Origin: JACCZX01 sp963729165
Lineage (GTDB): Bacteria > Pseudomonadota > Gammaproteobacteria > Burkholderiales > Burkholderiaceae_F
Direction of reading: 5' to 3'
Assembly (NCBI GenBank): GCA_963729165.1
Contig: CAVSMM010000016.1
Coordinates: 62,001 to 126,000 of the forward strand
DNA length: 64,000 nucleotides
The notes below the pieces were generated by a model that was not told the origin of the DNA, made no database searches, and worked only from the letters and a program-made list of their open reading frames with translations. Below, piece after piece: positions 20,245-31,109 of this stretch. The translations under genes and the position numbers were made by a program. Positions within the stretch are counted from its first letter, which is position 1. Each line of letters begins with the position of its first letter.

Positions 20245-22951
20245 TCAATCTGCGAGCGATTTGTTGACGATCTCGCAGACGTCGCGCGAAAGGCCGCGCT
20301 GCGCGGCGACTTGCTTCAATGCCTCTCGCATCGCGGCCTGTCGGTCGGCAGTGAACTTGCGCCAGCGATCGAGCGCACGCGCGATGCGCGCGGCAATCGT
20401 CGGATTGATTTTGTCGAGCGCCAGGACTTGATCGACCCAGAACGCATAGCCGCTGGCATCGCGACGGTGGAATTCAGCCTCGTTCAGCATGCAGAACGAT
20501 CGAATGAGAGCGTTCACATTGTTCGGGTTCGACAGCGAGAAACCAGGGTGACGCATCAGCAATCGCACACGATCAACGACCGGCGGTTCGCCGGGGTGCG
20601 CCATTGCAGTTGCTTGCAGCTGGAACCATTTGTTCATCAGCAGCGGCTGGTCACTCCATACGCGTGCCAGTTGAATCAGCGCTTCAGCTTTCAACGGTGA
20701 CGCGCTGTTGACGATGACCGCCAGTGCGCCTTGCGCATCGGTCATGTTGGTCGAGGCAACCAACTGCTCGCGTGCGAGTTCGAGCACCGCGTCTGCGTTG
20801 CCCTCGGCCAGGTACGCGAGCGAAAGATTGCGCAGCGCGCGCCGCCCGGCCGATTCGATGTCGGGCGAATACGGGGCGCTCGATTGCAGCAAACCCTGCA
20901 GCGATGAATAGGTCGCCTGCCAGTCGGCTGCGAGCCGCTTCCCAAGCTCGTGCATCGCATAGCGCCTCGCCTCGCGGATCGCCTCGGGATCGACGACGTT
21001 ACGCTGCTCGCCGATGAAGCTTTCGGCTGGGCAGCATCAGCGCCTGCGCCTTGAATGCCGGCGATAGCGCCTGATCGAGCAGCGTCGCGCGCAGCATCGC
21101 CACGAACGGACGTCGTCGACCACCAGAGGGCGGCCAGCCTCCACCGCATCGGTTAGCGACATCAGCATGGCAATGGCCAAGCGCTGCCCAGCTTCCCACC
21201 GATTGAACCCATCGGAATCGTGGCCCGATAAAAACACAAGCTCGGCATCGCTATACCGATGCTCGACGATGACGGGCGCCGAAAAGTTGCGCAGCAACGA
21301 CGGCACCGGCCGCTCGCCGACGTTGATGAATCGAAACGTCTGCTTCGCCTGCGTCAGCTCCAGCACCTTGGTAGTTGCCGCATCCGCTCCTATGCTGCTG
21401 CTTGGCTCGCCTTCGAGTTGCAGCGGCATGTCACGACCGTCCCCGGCGATCAGTCCGACCGCAAATGGGATATGAAACGGCTGCTTCCCGGATTGTCCCG
21501 CTGTCGCCGGAGTCGACTGCGAAAGAGTCAGCTCGAAAGCGTAAGCATCCGCGTCGTAGCGCGCTTCGACGCGGACGCGCGGCGTGCCCGGCTTGCGAGT
21601 ACCAGCGCTTGAACTGCGTTAGGTCGCGTCCGTTCGCATCTGCAATCGCAGCCACGAAGTCGTCGCAGGTGACCGCCTGGCCGTCGTGTCGCTTGAAATA
21701 CAGATCCATGCCGCGCCGAAAGCCGTCGACGCCGACCAGCGTTTGCAGCATGCGAACCACTTCGGCACCTTTTTCGTAGACGGTCGCCGTATAAAAGTTG
21801 CTGATCTCCTGATAGCTGTCGGGCCGTATCGGATGCGCCATCGGCCCGCTATCTTCCGGAAACTGGGTCGCGCGCAGAGTGCGAACGTCCTCGATGCGTT
21901 TGATCGCGCGGCCGGTCGCGTCTCCCAGCATGTCAGCGGAAAACTCCTGATCGCGAAAAACGGTCAGCCCTTCCTTCAGGCTCAATTGAAACCAGTCGCG
22001 GCAGGTCACGCGATTGCCGGTCCAGTTATGAAAATACTCGTGACCGACAATCGATTCGACGTTCATGTGATCGTCGTCGGTCGCCACCGTCGGATTCGCC
22101 AGTATGTACTTCGCGTTGAAAATATTGAGACCCTTGTTCTCCATCGCTCCCATGTTGAAATCGTTTGAGGCGACGATCATGAAACGATCGAGGTCGAGCT
22201 CGAGTCCGTAACGGCGTTCATCCCACGCGATGGCGCGCTTGAGACTCGCCATCGCGTGCTGGGTCTTGTCCTCGTTGCCGTGCTCGACGTAGATCTGCAA
22301 CGTTGCGTCACGGCCGCTTGCGCGAGTGAAGCGCTCTTCATGCACGGCAACGTTTCCGGCCACCAGAGCGAACAGGTAACTCGGCTTCGCAAACGGATCG
22401 TCCCAGACGGCGAAGTGCCTGCCTTCGGACAAATCGCCTTGCTCGATCAGATTGCCGTTGGCGAGCAGCACCGGATAGCGCGACTTGTCGGCACGGATCG
22501 TCACGCGATAAGTCGTCATCACGTCGGGCCGATCGGGAAAGAACGTGATTCGACGAAAGCCTTCGGCTTCGCATTGAGTGAAAAAATTGCCGTTGGAAAC
22601 GAAGAGTCCCATCAGCTCGGTGTTCTTCGACGGATGGATGCGCACAACGGTCTTAAGCCGGAATCGATCCGACTGCGTACGAAGTCGAAGAGTCAAGCCG
22701 TCATCGCGCACCTGATAGGCGCTGGCAGGCAACGCGTGGCCGTCGACTGCAATCAGCGCAAGATCGAGATCTTCGCCATCCAGTCGCAATGGCGCGGCGC
22801 CACCGACCACCGGATTACGCCGTACGTCGAGCGTCGCCGTGACGTAAGTTAATGCAGGATCCAGATCGAATTCGAGCGCGACATGATCGAGCAAAAAATC
22901 CGGCGGCCGATAGTCGGCACGGCGAATGGTGACAGCCTGATCGTTTCGCAT
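20245..22951 (-). CDS. pepN: Aminopeptidase N (M1), three frameshifts
   Basis: PepN is a zinc aminopeptidase of the PepN (E. coli) branch of family M1. The catalytic domain contains the exopeptidase motif MGAMENKGLN and the zinc motif HEYFHNW with a downstream glutamate in LKEGLTVFRDQEFS. A beta-sandwich and a long helical C-terminal domain follow, ending RGLSRDVCEIVNKSLAD. One-base insertions at 21586-21588 (GGG on the coding strand), near 21107 and near 21025 split the C-terminal half. It has its own promoter-like TACAAT at 22961-22966 and is followed directly by fbp. Confidence 0.92.
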
Positions 22952-22960
22952 CGGGTGGCG

Positions 22961-22966
22961 ATTGTA
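22961..22966 (-). promoter_or_regulatory. -10 box (TACAAT) close to the pepN start
   Basis: On the coding strand TACAAT ends nine bases before the pepN ATG, inside the tail of the upstream EamA gene's 3' flank. It would give an mRNA with only a 2-3 nt leader. No Shine-Dalgarno is visible between it and the ATG. Confidence 0.45.
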
Positions 22967-22967
22967 G

Positions 22968-23866
22968 CTAGCCGATCTTCTCCGCGGCCAGATAGATCCC
23001 CGCGAGAATCAATGCGCCCCCGACAAGGTGATAGACACCGATCGGATCATCGAGCAACGCCCATGACAAGCACGCTGCAAAAACCGGCGTTAGGTTGACG
23101 AAGTACATCGGCAACACCGCGCCGACACGCGCCACGCTGCGGTCCCAGCAGTAATACGCGGCGAGCGACGGCAGCAGGACCACGTAGACGAGTGCCGCAA
23201 AGTTGGTCGGCGTGGGCGCCGGTGTCTGCCGCGTGATGATCCACTCAAGCAGGTAGAACGGCAGAATCATCAACGCGCCCAGCGCGATTTGCACAGTCAG
23301 AAATGCAGTGAGGGGTAGCGGAGGGCGCTGCGTTCTCACCAGCCACGTATAGATGCTCCACGCGAGACCCGCCGCCAGCATGATCAAGTCGCCCGCTGCA
23401 ACACGCAGCTGCAGTAGATTTTCAGGCTCGCCGCGTGCGATGACCCACAACACGCCGAGCAGCGAGACGGCCGCGCCGATCCATTGGCGACTTACCACCG
23501 GTGATGAAAAAAAAGCCGCTCCGACGAGCAGCGTAATGATCGGTCCCGAAGCGCCGATCAGGGTCGTGTTGACGGCGGTCGAAGTTTGCAGCGCCAGGTA
23601 TTGCAGCGAGTTGTAGCAACCCACCCCGAGCAGGCTAGTCCAGGCGAGAAGCGGCCAGTGGGAGCGAATCGCCGCGCGGTGGCGCCACACTGATGTAGCA
23701 GCGAATGGTGCGATCACAACGAGCGCCAACGTCCAGCGCCAGAACGACAGCGCCAGCGGCGGAAACTCGCCGACCAATGCCCGTGCAAGAACCGCATTGC
23801 CCGCCCAGAACAGCGGTGGCGCGACAAGCAGTGCGGTGGTGGTGGGAGAAAGCCGCGTGGAGGCCA
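22968..23866 (-). CDS. EamA/DMT superfamily transporter
   Basis: A ten-helix inner-membrane transporter with two EamA repeats: LFWAGNAVLARALVGEFPP near the N-terminus, then LLGVGCYNSLQYLALQ and PLAAYY-like LLPSLAAYYCWDRSVARVGA in the second half. The frame is open to 23984, but the upstream gene's stop is at 23877-23875, and the TTG at 23866 gives a family-like start; this choice is tentative. No frameshift. It lies between an HbpS-like gene and pepN on the same strand. The substrate is unknown. Confidence 0.8.
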
Positions 23867-23874
23867 ATGCGGGC

Positions 23875-24366
23875 TTAAAAATCGATATCGTCGCGGATCG
23901 CTGCAATGCCGGCCTTGGCGCAAGCGTCATCAGCTTCGCCGCTGGGCGCGCCCGATACGCCGATGGCAGCGAGCGTCGCGCCACCCGCCTGAATCAGCAC
24001 ACCGCCGCCCACCGCGACAACATTCGCAATCTCTCGCACACCGGAACTGGGGAGGCCTGATTGCGTCTGCTTTGCAAGCTCCAGCGTATCAATGCGAAAG
24101 CTAATCGCGGTGTAACCCTTGTTGATCGCCGTGCTCACCGTATGCGGACCGGCAAAACGGTCGCGCACCATGGCTTGTGCGACGCCGGATCGATCCACCA
24201 CTGCGACCGCAACCTGTGAGCCACGTTTGCGGCAATCTTCCAACGCAGCAAGCGTGGCCTTCAGCGCGGTTTCCGGCGTCAGCAAGCGCGTGCTGAAGGT
24301 TCCGCTCTGTGCGGCTGGCAGCGTCGAGACGAAAGGCAGCAACGCGGCCAACATGAACTTATTCAT
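23875..24366 (-). CDS. Exported GlcG/HbpS-type heme-binding family protein
   Basis: A 163-residue protein with a signal peptide (MNKFMLAALLPFVSTLPAAQS) and a GlcG/HbpS domain. The domain has LEDCRKRGSQVAVAVVDRSG, RDRFAGPHTVSTAINKGYTA and the glycine-rich VVAVGGGVLIQAGGATLAAIGVSGAP. HbpS of Streptomyces binds haem and senses redox stress, while GlcG is linked to glycolate use; the role here is not known. It is divergent from the M20 peptidase (80 bp) and followed by an EamA transporter. Confidence 0.8.
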   Translation of the reverse strand: MNKFMLAALLPFVSTLPAAQSGTFSTRLLTPETALKATLAALEDCRKRGSQVAVAVVDRSGVAQAMVRDRFAGPHTVSTAINKGYTAISFRIDTLELAKQTQSGLPSSGVREIANVVAVGGGVLIQAGGATLAAIGVSGAPSGEADDACAKAGIAAIRDDIDF

Positions 24367-24387
24367 CGCGGTTCCCGGTCGGGCAAT

Positions 24388-24416
24388 TTGAGGTCAGAGG
24401 CTAGCAGCCATACACT
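24388..24416 (+). promoter_or_regulatory. Sigma-70-type promoter of the M20 peptidase gene
   Basis: TTGAGG (24388-24393), a 17-bp spacer and TACACT (24411-24416) make a good sigma-70 promoter, with a start expected near 24423. That leaves about 23 nt of leader before the ATG at 24446. It lies in the divergent region shared with the HbpS-like gene. Confidence 0.55.
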
Positions 24417-24445
24417 TTCTCTTTCGCGCCAAGTCCAGAGCCGCC

Positions 24446-25887
24446 ATGAACCTCGCCGATCTGCATGAATTCGTCGCCGCCAAATGGGATGAAGACCTGG
24501 TCCCTCAACTGGTCGATTACGTGCGCGTGCCCGCGAAGTCGCCCGCGTTCGATGCAAGCTGGGACGGCCCACGGTCATTTGCGGTCGGTAGTCAAAAGCG
24601 CTGAACAATGGTGCCGCCAGCAATCGATTGACGGCCTGACGATCGAAATCGTCGCGATCGAAGGCAAAACTCCGTGTTTGCTGTTCGACGTGCCTGCGAC
24701 GCATGGGCTGGGCAACGATCGCACCGTTTTGTTCTACGGCCATTTGGACAAGCAGCCTGAAATGGTCGGATGGCGCGAAGACCTGGGCCCGTGGAAGCCG
24801 GTGATCGAAGACGGCAAGCTCTACGGCCGTGGCAGCGCCGACGATGGTTACGCGATCTACGCTGCACTGACAACGATTGCCGCGCTCGATGCGCAAGGTG
24901 TTGCGCGGCCGCGCTGCGTTGGCATCATCGAAACGTGCGAAGAAAGCGGCAGCCCCGATCTGCCGGACTATCTGACGCTGCTTGCACCGCGATTTGGCGA
25001 CGTTCAACTTGTCGTCGGGCTCGATTCGGGGTGCCGTAACTACGATCAACTGTGGGTCACGACTTCACTGCGCGGGCTGGTCGGCGGGACGCTAACGGTT
25101 GAAATTCTGTCGGAAGGCGTGCACTCGGGTCATGCGAGCGGCATCGTGCCTTCGTCGTTTCGCATTGCTCGTCAATTGCTGAACCGGCTTGACGATCCGA
25201 TGACCGGCCAGGTGCTGCTCCCGGAGTTGCACGCCGAGATTCCCGCGGAACGCATCAAGCAAGCGCAAACGGCCGGCGACATCCTCGGCGATCAGGTCTG
25301 GAAGGAATTTCCGTGGGTCAGTTGCACGCACGGTGTTGGCGGCCATCTGCATGCGATGCCGGTCACGACCGATCCGGTCGAAGGAATATTGAATCGCACG
25401 TGGCGTCCGGCCCTGGCGGTCACCGGTGCTGCCGGTTTTCCGAGCATTGACTCGGCGGGTAACGTGCTCCGTCCGAAAACGACGTTCAAGTTGAGCATGC
25501 GGATTCCACCGACTGTCGACGGCGAGAAAGCAACGTGGGCGATGCGGAAAGCATTGACCGAGAACGCGCCATACGACGCCAAGGTAACGTTCGAAGCCGA
25601 CTGGGGCGCAACGGGATGGAATGCGCCCGAGACCGCAAACTGGCTGAAGGAAGCGCTGGCCAAGGCGTCAATGCAGTCGTACGGCCGCGAGGTCGCCTGG
25701 ATCGGTGAGGGTGGCACGATCCCGTTCATGAACATGCTCGGCGAACGCTTCCCGCGCGCCCAGTTTTTTATCACGGGTGTGCTGGGTCCGCATTCGAATG
25801 CACACGGCCCCAATGAATTTCTGCATGTTGCCTTACGCGAAAAAGTTGACGGCGGCAGTTGCGAGCGTGGTGGCATCGGTTCGCTGA
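24446..25887 (+). CDS. M20 family metallopeptidase (two frameshifts)
   Basis: A zinc-dependent peptidase of the ArgE/DapE/carnosinase family. The metal-binding segments are YGHLDKQPE, YGRGSADDGYA and IETCEESGSPDL, and the dimerisation-domain piece SEGVHSGHASG is present. A near-C-terminal SNAHGPNEFLHV carries the last ligand. One extra G in GACGGCC (24566-24567) breaks the frame after residue 40, and one extra base near 25829 disturbs the tail; corrected, it ends AAVASVVASVR at TGA 25885-25887. Length is then about 480 residues, normal for the group. The substrate, probably a dipeptide, is not determinable. Confidence 0.85.
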
Positions 25888-26045
25888 GTACTACGGGATT
25901 TGATCTGGCAACCTGCTCCTAGCCATCTGGTCGGCTATCGGCCAGTTGCGGGCGTTCCTGCTCACATCTCAATTGCCAGGAAGCGGCCATTGCTGAGAGG
26001 CGAGCGGCGCTTAGCGATCCCCCGCCGGAGCCACAGAACTAACCG

Positions 26046-26237
26046 TTAGTCACGCCTATCCTCACGTCGCGCCACGCCAGCTACGCTCACTGGCGTGAGT
26101 GGGCGCCCGACCACGGCTTCGGCCGTCGGGATCACACTGTGAACCCCGGGGATCGCCGACCGCTCGCCGATCTCGGATCCGCTAACGACGATGATTCCGA
26201 CAATTGCGAAGAAAGCGAGTCGTTTCAACATGATCAT
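26046..26237 (-). CDS. Small exported protein with a GRPLTPVSVAGVARR tail
   Basis: A 63-residue protein with an N-terminal hydrophobic segment (MLKRLAFFAIVGIIVVSGS) that is a likely signal or anchor. Its conserved-looking tail is AVVGRPLTPVSVAGVARR. The ATG overlaps the stop of the DUF2092 gene as ATGA, which supports translation and a shared function. I recall similar small proteins beside DUF2092 genes in soil bacteria, but no function. The region is visibly lower in GC than the flanks. The 158 bp between here and the M20 gene (25888-26045) shows nothing I recognise. Confidence 0.55.
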   Translation of the reverse strand: MIMLKRLAFFAIVGIIVVSGSEIGERSAIPGVHSVIPTAEAVVGRPLTPVSVAGVARREDRRD

Positions 26238-27043
26238 TTGGTTTCTCCAATCTTAAAATGCGCGGGCAAGTCACCTGTGCCCTCAAGCTTCCCTAGCTCG
26301 ACCTTTTTCGCCTTGGTTCTGTTCTTGAAGCTGAAATCAGTGGCTGCAACCTCATTTCCAGTTTTCCAATCCCTGATCTGAACGATGTATTGAGGTTGGC
26401 CGGCAAGGTCCTTCGTGGCGATGCTATACCGACAAGGATAGGGACGTTTTCCTTGTGCGATCCAGATCTGCCAATCAACTTCCTTTTTTCGAAGAGCCAG
26501 GTAATCGCACTCAACGCCGCCGATGACGCCACTGCCAAGGTCCTTTACGTCGATGACATCACGCATCAGCGCGTCGTAGGAATTCGACAACAGCAGGTTC
26601 GCGGCAGGGAGGTGCCGGTGATATGTCGTCCGCCACACTTCGATCAGGTTATCAATCGTGCCCGGTATATCCTGTTGTGCGTACATGTTCAGGTTCTTGC
26701 CCAGCACGGTCAGTGTTTTCCCGTCAAAAGAAGTCTCGACATCGGCAAACCCGCCGGCACGCACGGCACGGATCTTGTCAGGCCGGTTAAGTGTCACGGC
26801 CCCTGAACTCACCAGTGCGAGTTTTTGTTCATCTTTGGTGACGACCTCGAGGGTGGCGTCGTATTTGAACGAGATCGCCTTCTGCGCCGCCAGATAATCG
26901 GACATGGCCTTGAGCAACTTCTTGGCATCTGCCTCATCGGCTCTCGCGTCCACGGACGTCCCCAACATAACCGTCAAGGACAATGCCAACGCGGACATGC
27001 CGCGCAAAGCATTTTTCACTGCTTTTCCTGCCGTCTTCTTCAT
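26234..27043 (-). CDS. Exported DUF2092 domain protein
   Basis: A 269-residue protein with a long, basic signal sequence (cleavage likely after SVDARA). The mature domain matches the DUF2092 pattern: DYLAAQKAISFKYDATLEV, a beta-rich region with PDKIRAVRAGG and SFDGKTLTVLGKNLNMYAQ, IGGVECDYLALRKKEVDWQIWI, and FSFKNRTKAKKVELGKL near the end. Proteins with such folds resemble the LolA/LolB lipoprotein carriers (inference). GC is about 50 % against 60-65 % nearby, suggesting transfer. It is coupled to the small gene that follows. The frame is intact. Confidence 0.75.
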   Translation of the reverse strand: MKKTAGKAVKNALRGMSALALSLTVMLGTSVDARADEADAKKLLKAMSDYLAAQKAISFKYDATLEVVTKDEQKLALVSSGAVTLNRPDKIRAVRAGGFADVETSFDGKTLTVLGKNLNMYAQQDIPGTIDNLIEVWRTTYHRHLPAANLLLSNSYDALMRDVIDVKDLGSGVIGGVECDYLALRKKEVDWQIWIAQGKRPYPCRYSIATKDLAGQPQYIVQIRDWKTGNEVAATDFSFKNRTKAKKVELGKLEGTGDLPAHFKIGETK

Positions 27044-27563
27044 CTAGGCGTACCCCCGTGAAATGGAGCGCCGAACTCGGCCCTCCGGAATGCTTGAACT
27101 TGGCGCAACATCCACTGACGTAGCTTGGACAGTGGCGTGCGGAACCGAGCGACGAACTCTCGCTCCCCTGGAAGAGGACTCCAAATTGTCATGGGCAATT
27201 CGTCTAGTTCGCTATTAACTTTCCATCACATAACAACCCAATCCAAGCATAGGCCCTTCAAACGCCCCCGGCAAGGCTCAGGACTGGGCCCCGGACCGCT
27301 CGCGGCGGCCTGAAGTCCTTGGACTTGGCGCCCTCAATCGATGCGCAAACGCTGCCGCAGGTGAAGGTGCCGAACAAGGACGGCTTCATCGATTATTCGG
27401 GAAAGTAGATCACTCTGCATTCATGCTGAATTTTTGAAAAGTAGGCAATGGCCGACCCAGCGCTGCAGCGCCAGCGCGTTCAACTCTTATGAAGGTCCGC
27501 TTTAGAGCGACCCGACTGTCCGCAATGGGTCGTGAGCCGTCGTTGCATCGTGGTCCGGCAACG
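27044..27563. other. 520-bp gene-poor stretch
   Basis: I see no convincing complete gene. On the plus strand, about 27315-27406 reads as a coding-like tail ending PQVKVPNKDGFIDYSGK then TAG, with no start or upstream body; it may be the remnant of a lost gene. A short hairpin followed by TTTTT lies near 27420-27436. Base composition is intermediate between the low-GC patch and the chromosome. Confidence 0.4.
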
Positions 27564-28446
27564 TTAAATCCATTGGCTTACTTCAATTTTCTTATTGCGC
27601 CAAAGGTCGACTGCTTGACTTAGGAGCCTATCGACCGACGATGCTTTGATCGTCCCGAGCCCGAGGTGCTGCGCGGCGGTTTGCAGTTCCTGTAGCGGGC
27701 GTGTGCCATCAACCGCCGCAGCTCCCGTTTGTTTCGACAGCTTTTCGCCGGTCGCACTGAGCACCAGCGGTACGTGCAGATAGCGCGGCGTCGGCAACCC
27801 AAGCGCACGCTGCAGGAAAATCTGGCGTGGTGTGTTGTCGAGCAAATCGGCTCCTCGAACGACGTCGGTGATACCTTGCTCTGCATCGTCGACGACGACT
27901 GCAAGCTGGTACGCCCATAACCCATCGGCGCGTCGAATGACGAAGTCCCCTACGCTGGATCTCAAATTGTGCGAGTAAGCGACCGTTGCCGCGGTCCACG
28001 AAGCTGAATTGCTCGTCGGTTACGCGAATTCGATGCGCGCGTATCGGCTTTGCCGGGCGTCGCGCCCGTAGAGCACGTTCCCGGGTAAATGCCGGCCGGC
28101 CCGCTCGACTGTGCTTCGATCGCATCCTCGACATCCTTGCGCGAACACGCACAGCCGTAGACCAATCCCGCCGACTGCAGTCGGGAGAACGCCGCTTCGT
28201 ATAGCGCGCCCGCGTGCTTTGAAACGCGACCGGCTCGTCCGACTCAAGTCCGCATCGCGCCAGCGTTTCGACGATATGTTCGGCGGCGCCCGCAACACTG
28301 CGCGGCGGATCGAGATCCTCGATTCGGATGATCCATGCGCCGCCCGCCGCGCGCGCATCGAGCCAGCTGGCAAGTGCCGTGGCGAGCGATCCGGCGTGCA
28401 GCGGACCGGTCGGTGAAGGCGCGAAACGTCCGCGATATGGCGTCAC
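27564..28446 (-). CDS. gluQ: Glutamyl-Q tRNA(Asp) synthetase GluQRS (frameshifted)
   Basis: GluQRS charges the queuosine base of tRNA(Asp) with glutamate. It is a truncated GluRS catalytic core. From the GTG at 28446 it reads VTPYRGRFAPSPTGPLHAGS (the HIGH-like motif is PLHAGS), then IIRIEDLDPPR. A zinc-type segment YGCACSRKDV follows with further cysteine in GTCSTG, then GDFVIRRADGLWAYQLAVV and the KMSKS-like EKLSKQTGA. Frameshifts near 28190 (one base missing), 28045 and 27968 (extra T) split it. There is no anticodon-binding domain, as expected. Confidence 0.85.
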
Positions 28447-28513
28447 GCGAAATGCAACCCTTGACGTTGTCCGATTTGGTTGATCCGGATTCCGGCTGAT
28501 CTGCCCCGCTTTT

Positions 28514-30930
28514 GTGGCTTCAAGCGAAGCGCTCGGTGGACCGATTATCCAGTTATCCCTCCAACCGCTGCACTTCGGTGCGGCTGAACGTCGCTTCGAC
28601 GAACCCGCAACGTGGCCAAGAGCAACCGTCACCTCCGAGCTTTTCAAGTTGTCGCTCGATCTTGGTCGTACGACTTGGTTCGGAAATCTCGCGTTCGGCT
28701 TGCTGGTGGTGCTGATTCTGTGGCGCGAAAATCAGCTTCCGCCGGCGGCTGTCTGGTGGTCGGTCGCTGGCGACGATCGTCGTGACGCGCGCCTGGTACT
28801 GCCAGCGGATGTCGCGTTGGATGTCGGCCAATTCGAACCGCTTGCCGCGCTCGGCTCAGGCGTATTCGGCGCTGGCTGCGCTCGAAGGCACCGCGTGGGC
28901 TCTTTCGCTGGTGCTGCTGCCGGCGGCCAACGAGTCGGCCGCAGTGTTGCAACTCGTGCTGACGATCGCCGTCTTGCTTGGGACGTTGCTGGCGTTCGCA
29001 CCGGCGGGAATGCCGTGGGTCGCGTTTGCGGTGCCTCTGGGGTTCGCGCAGCTGACGTTCCTGTTATCGCGCGACCTGCCCTTGAGCGAGATCACGCTGG
29101 TGGCATGGGCGATGACATTGATCGGCGCCGCGCACCGGCTTCTTGTTGCTGCGGAGGGCGCTGTCGAACAACGTTGCGATGCGCACGCGTGCCAACAGCT
29201 CGGCACGTGCGCAGGAACAGGCGCAACGCCGAAATGAATCGCAGCCGCGAGCAATTGCGGATGGCGCTCGACGCGATCGATGCCGGCGTGGCGGACACCA
29301 ATGTTCTGACCGGCGAGCGATCGTTCTCTGCGCGCTACATCCAGATCCTCGGCTACTCCGACAGCGACTCGTTCATGCAGTCGTACAAGTTCACCGAGTC
29401 GCTGCATCCGGACGATCGCGACCGGGTGCGCATCGCCCGCCGCCGGCACATCGATCACGGAGCGGCGCTGCGCGAGGAATGCCGGATGCAGCGCGCCGAC
29501 GGCAGCTACGTCTGGGTGGTTCTGCGCGGCGAATCGGTACGGGGCAGCAGTGGCCGTACGACCCGACTGGTGTTCTCGATCGTCGACGATACCGAGCGTC
29601 GCGCTGCACAGTATCGGCTGTCCGAAAGCGAGCGCCGCTATCGCGCGCTGGTGGAAGCATCGCCTTCACTGATCTGGATTTGCGACCGGTATGCGCGCGC
29701 TGACGTTCGTGTCGGATCGCGCATGCCGCGATCTGTACGGCTATGAGCCGCGCGAGATGCTCGGGCGCTACGTATGGGACTTCAACGCGCCCGAGTTCAC
29801 GCGCCGCGAATTTCTGCGCCGATTCTCGCCGGTGATGCACGGCCGGCCTGTGTTCGACATGGAAGCGGTGCAGCGCACCAAGCGCGCCGAGCCGCTGTAC
29901 GTCAACATCAGCGCGTTGCCGATGTTGAACGATGCGGGAGAAATCGAGTCGGTCACCGGGATCTGCAGCGACATCACCGGACTGAAGCAGCGCGAGCGCG
30001 AGCTCAACATCGCGCTGCGCAACCAACAGGCGGTGTTCGACGCGGCCGGCGAAGGAATCGCGTTCGTTCGCCGCGGCCAGATCGAAGGGCCGAACGGTGC
30101 GCTCGCGCGCATGCTGGGTGTGCCGCGCGAATCTCTAGTCGGATTGCCGGTCGCCGACATTCTTGCCAATCGTGGCGATTGGGAGACGATCGAGCATGGC
30201 ACCAGTGCGGCCGGCGTCAAAGGCGACGCGGCGATCCACGAAGTGATGCTGCGTGCGCAGGATGGACGCACGATCTGGTGCCAGCTGACTTCGCGCCAGG
30301 CCGGCGAGGCGAACTCGCGCATTCTGGTGCTGACGGACATCTCGGCGCTGAAGAAGCGCGAAGAGCTCGCATGGCACCACGCCAATCACGACGAATTCAC
30401 TGGGTTGCCGAATCGCCGTCTGCTGGTCGAGCATGCGCGCCGACTGTTATCGGTGGCATTGCGGCAAAGGCGACTGGCAGCGGTGCTGGTGGTCGACCTC
30501 GATGGGTTCAAGGAATTCAACGACCTGTTCGGACATGCCTATGGCGATACGCTGTTGCGGCGTGTGGCGCAGCGCCTGTCGAACGTTTTGCGCGACTATG
30601 ACGTCGTCGCACGCACCGGTGGCGACGAATTTGTCGTGCTGCTGCCCGAGATCGATGAACCGTCGATCGCAGTCGTGGTGGCTGAGAAGCTGATTGCCGC
30701 CGCCAGCGAAAATGTCGATGTGCCGGGACGAACGGTACACATGCACGCCAGCGTAGGCATTGCGCTGTTTCCCGGCCGATGGCCACGACTTCGACTCTTT
30801 GTTGTCTGCGGCAGACAACGCCATGTACGCGGCCAAGGCGGCCGGCAAGAATTGCTATCAGTTCGCCAGCGAGATCAATCCAGGCGCACCCAAGTCCGCG
30901 GCTTCCAAAGACAGCGTGCGCTTGCAATAG
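28514..30930 (+). CDS. Membrane PAS-PAS-PAS-GGDEF diguanylate cyclase (frameshifted)
   Basis: A large sensor that would make c-di-GMP at the inner membrane. An N-terminal block of several helices (including LAFGLLVVLILW and LVLTIAVLLGTLLAFAPAG) is followed by PAS/PAC modules (ALDAIDAGVADTN..., VSDRACRDLYGYEPREMLG..., AVFDAAGEGIAFVRRG...). The GGDEF domain has HDEFTGLPNRR, an RDYD inhibitory site five residues before GGDEF (30618-30632), and NAMYAAKAAGKN. Frameshifts near 28770, 29190, 29690 and 30775 break the frame. The active-site motif is intact. The GTG at 28514 is a working start. It is divergent from gluQ. Confidence 0.78.
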
Positions 30931-31021
30931 CGCGCAGACCCGGCTGCAGCAGGCCACGGGAGCCTGCAGTTCAGCTGTCTGGCTTACCTTTTCCGGCCTA
31001 AGGGGCGCCCGAAAGGCGCTA

Positions 31022-31059
31022 TCCGCCGACAGTCGGCGATTGCCGATTTTGTCGGCGGA
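31022..31059. repeat. Inverted repeat between the two GGDEF genes
   Basis: The arm tccgccgac (31022-31030) pairs with gtcggcgga (31051-31059); a nested gccgac-a-gtcggc palindrome sits at the left arm. It lies 92 bp after the first GGDEF gene and 51 bp before the second. No T-tract follows, so it is more likely an operator or RNA structure than an intrinsic terminator. Confidence 0.4.
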
Positions 31060-31109
31060 CGGCTAGGATAGTCGGTCCATCCCGATTGGCGGTTGCGCGG
31101 CGCAGTCCT

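Noticed and set aside
26073..26097. Perfect 8-bp inverted repeat as a terminator
   Set aside because: It lies inside the coding tail of the small exported protein (TPVSVAGVARR) and is followed by no T-tract, so the symmetry comes from the codons.
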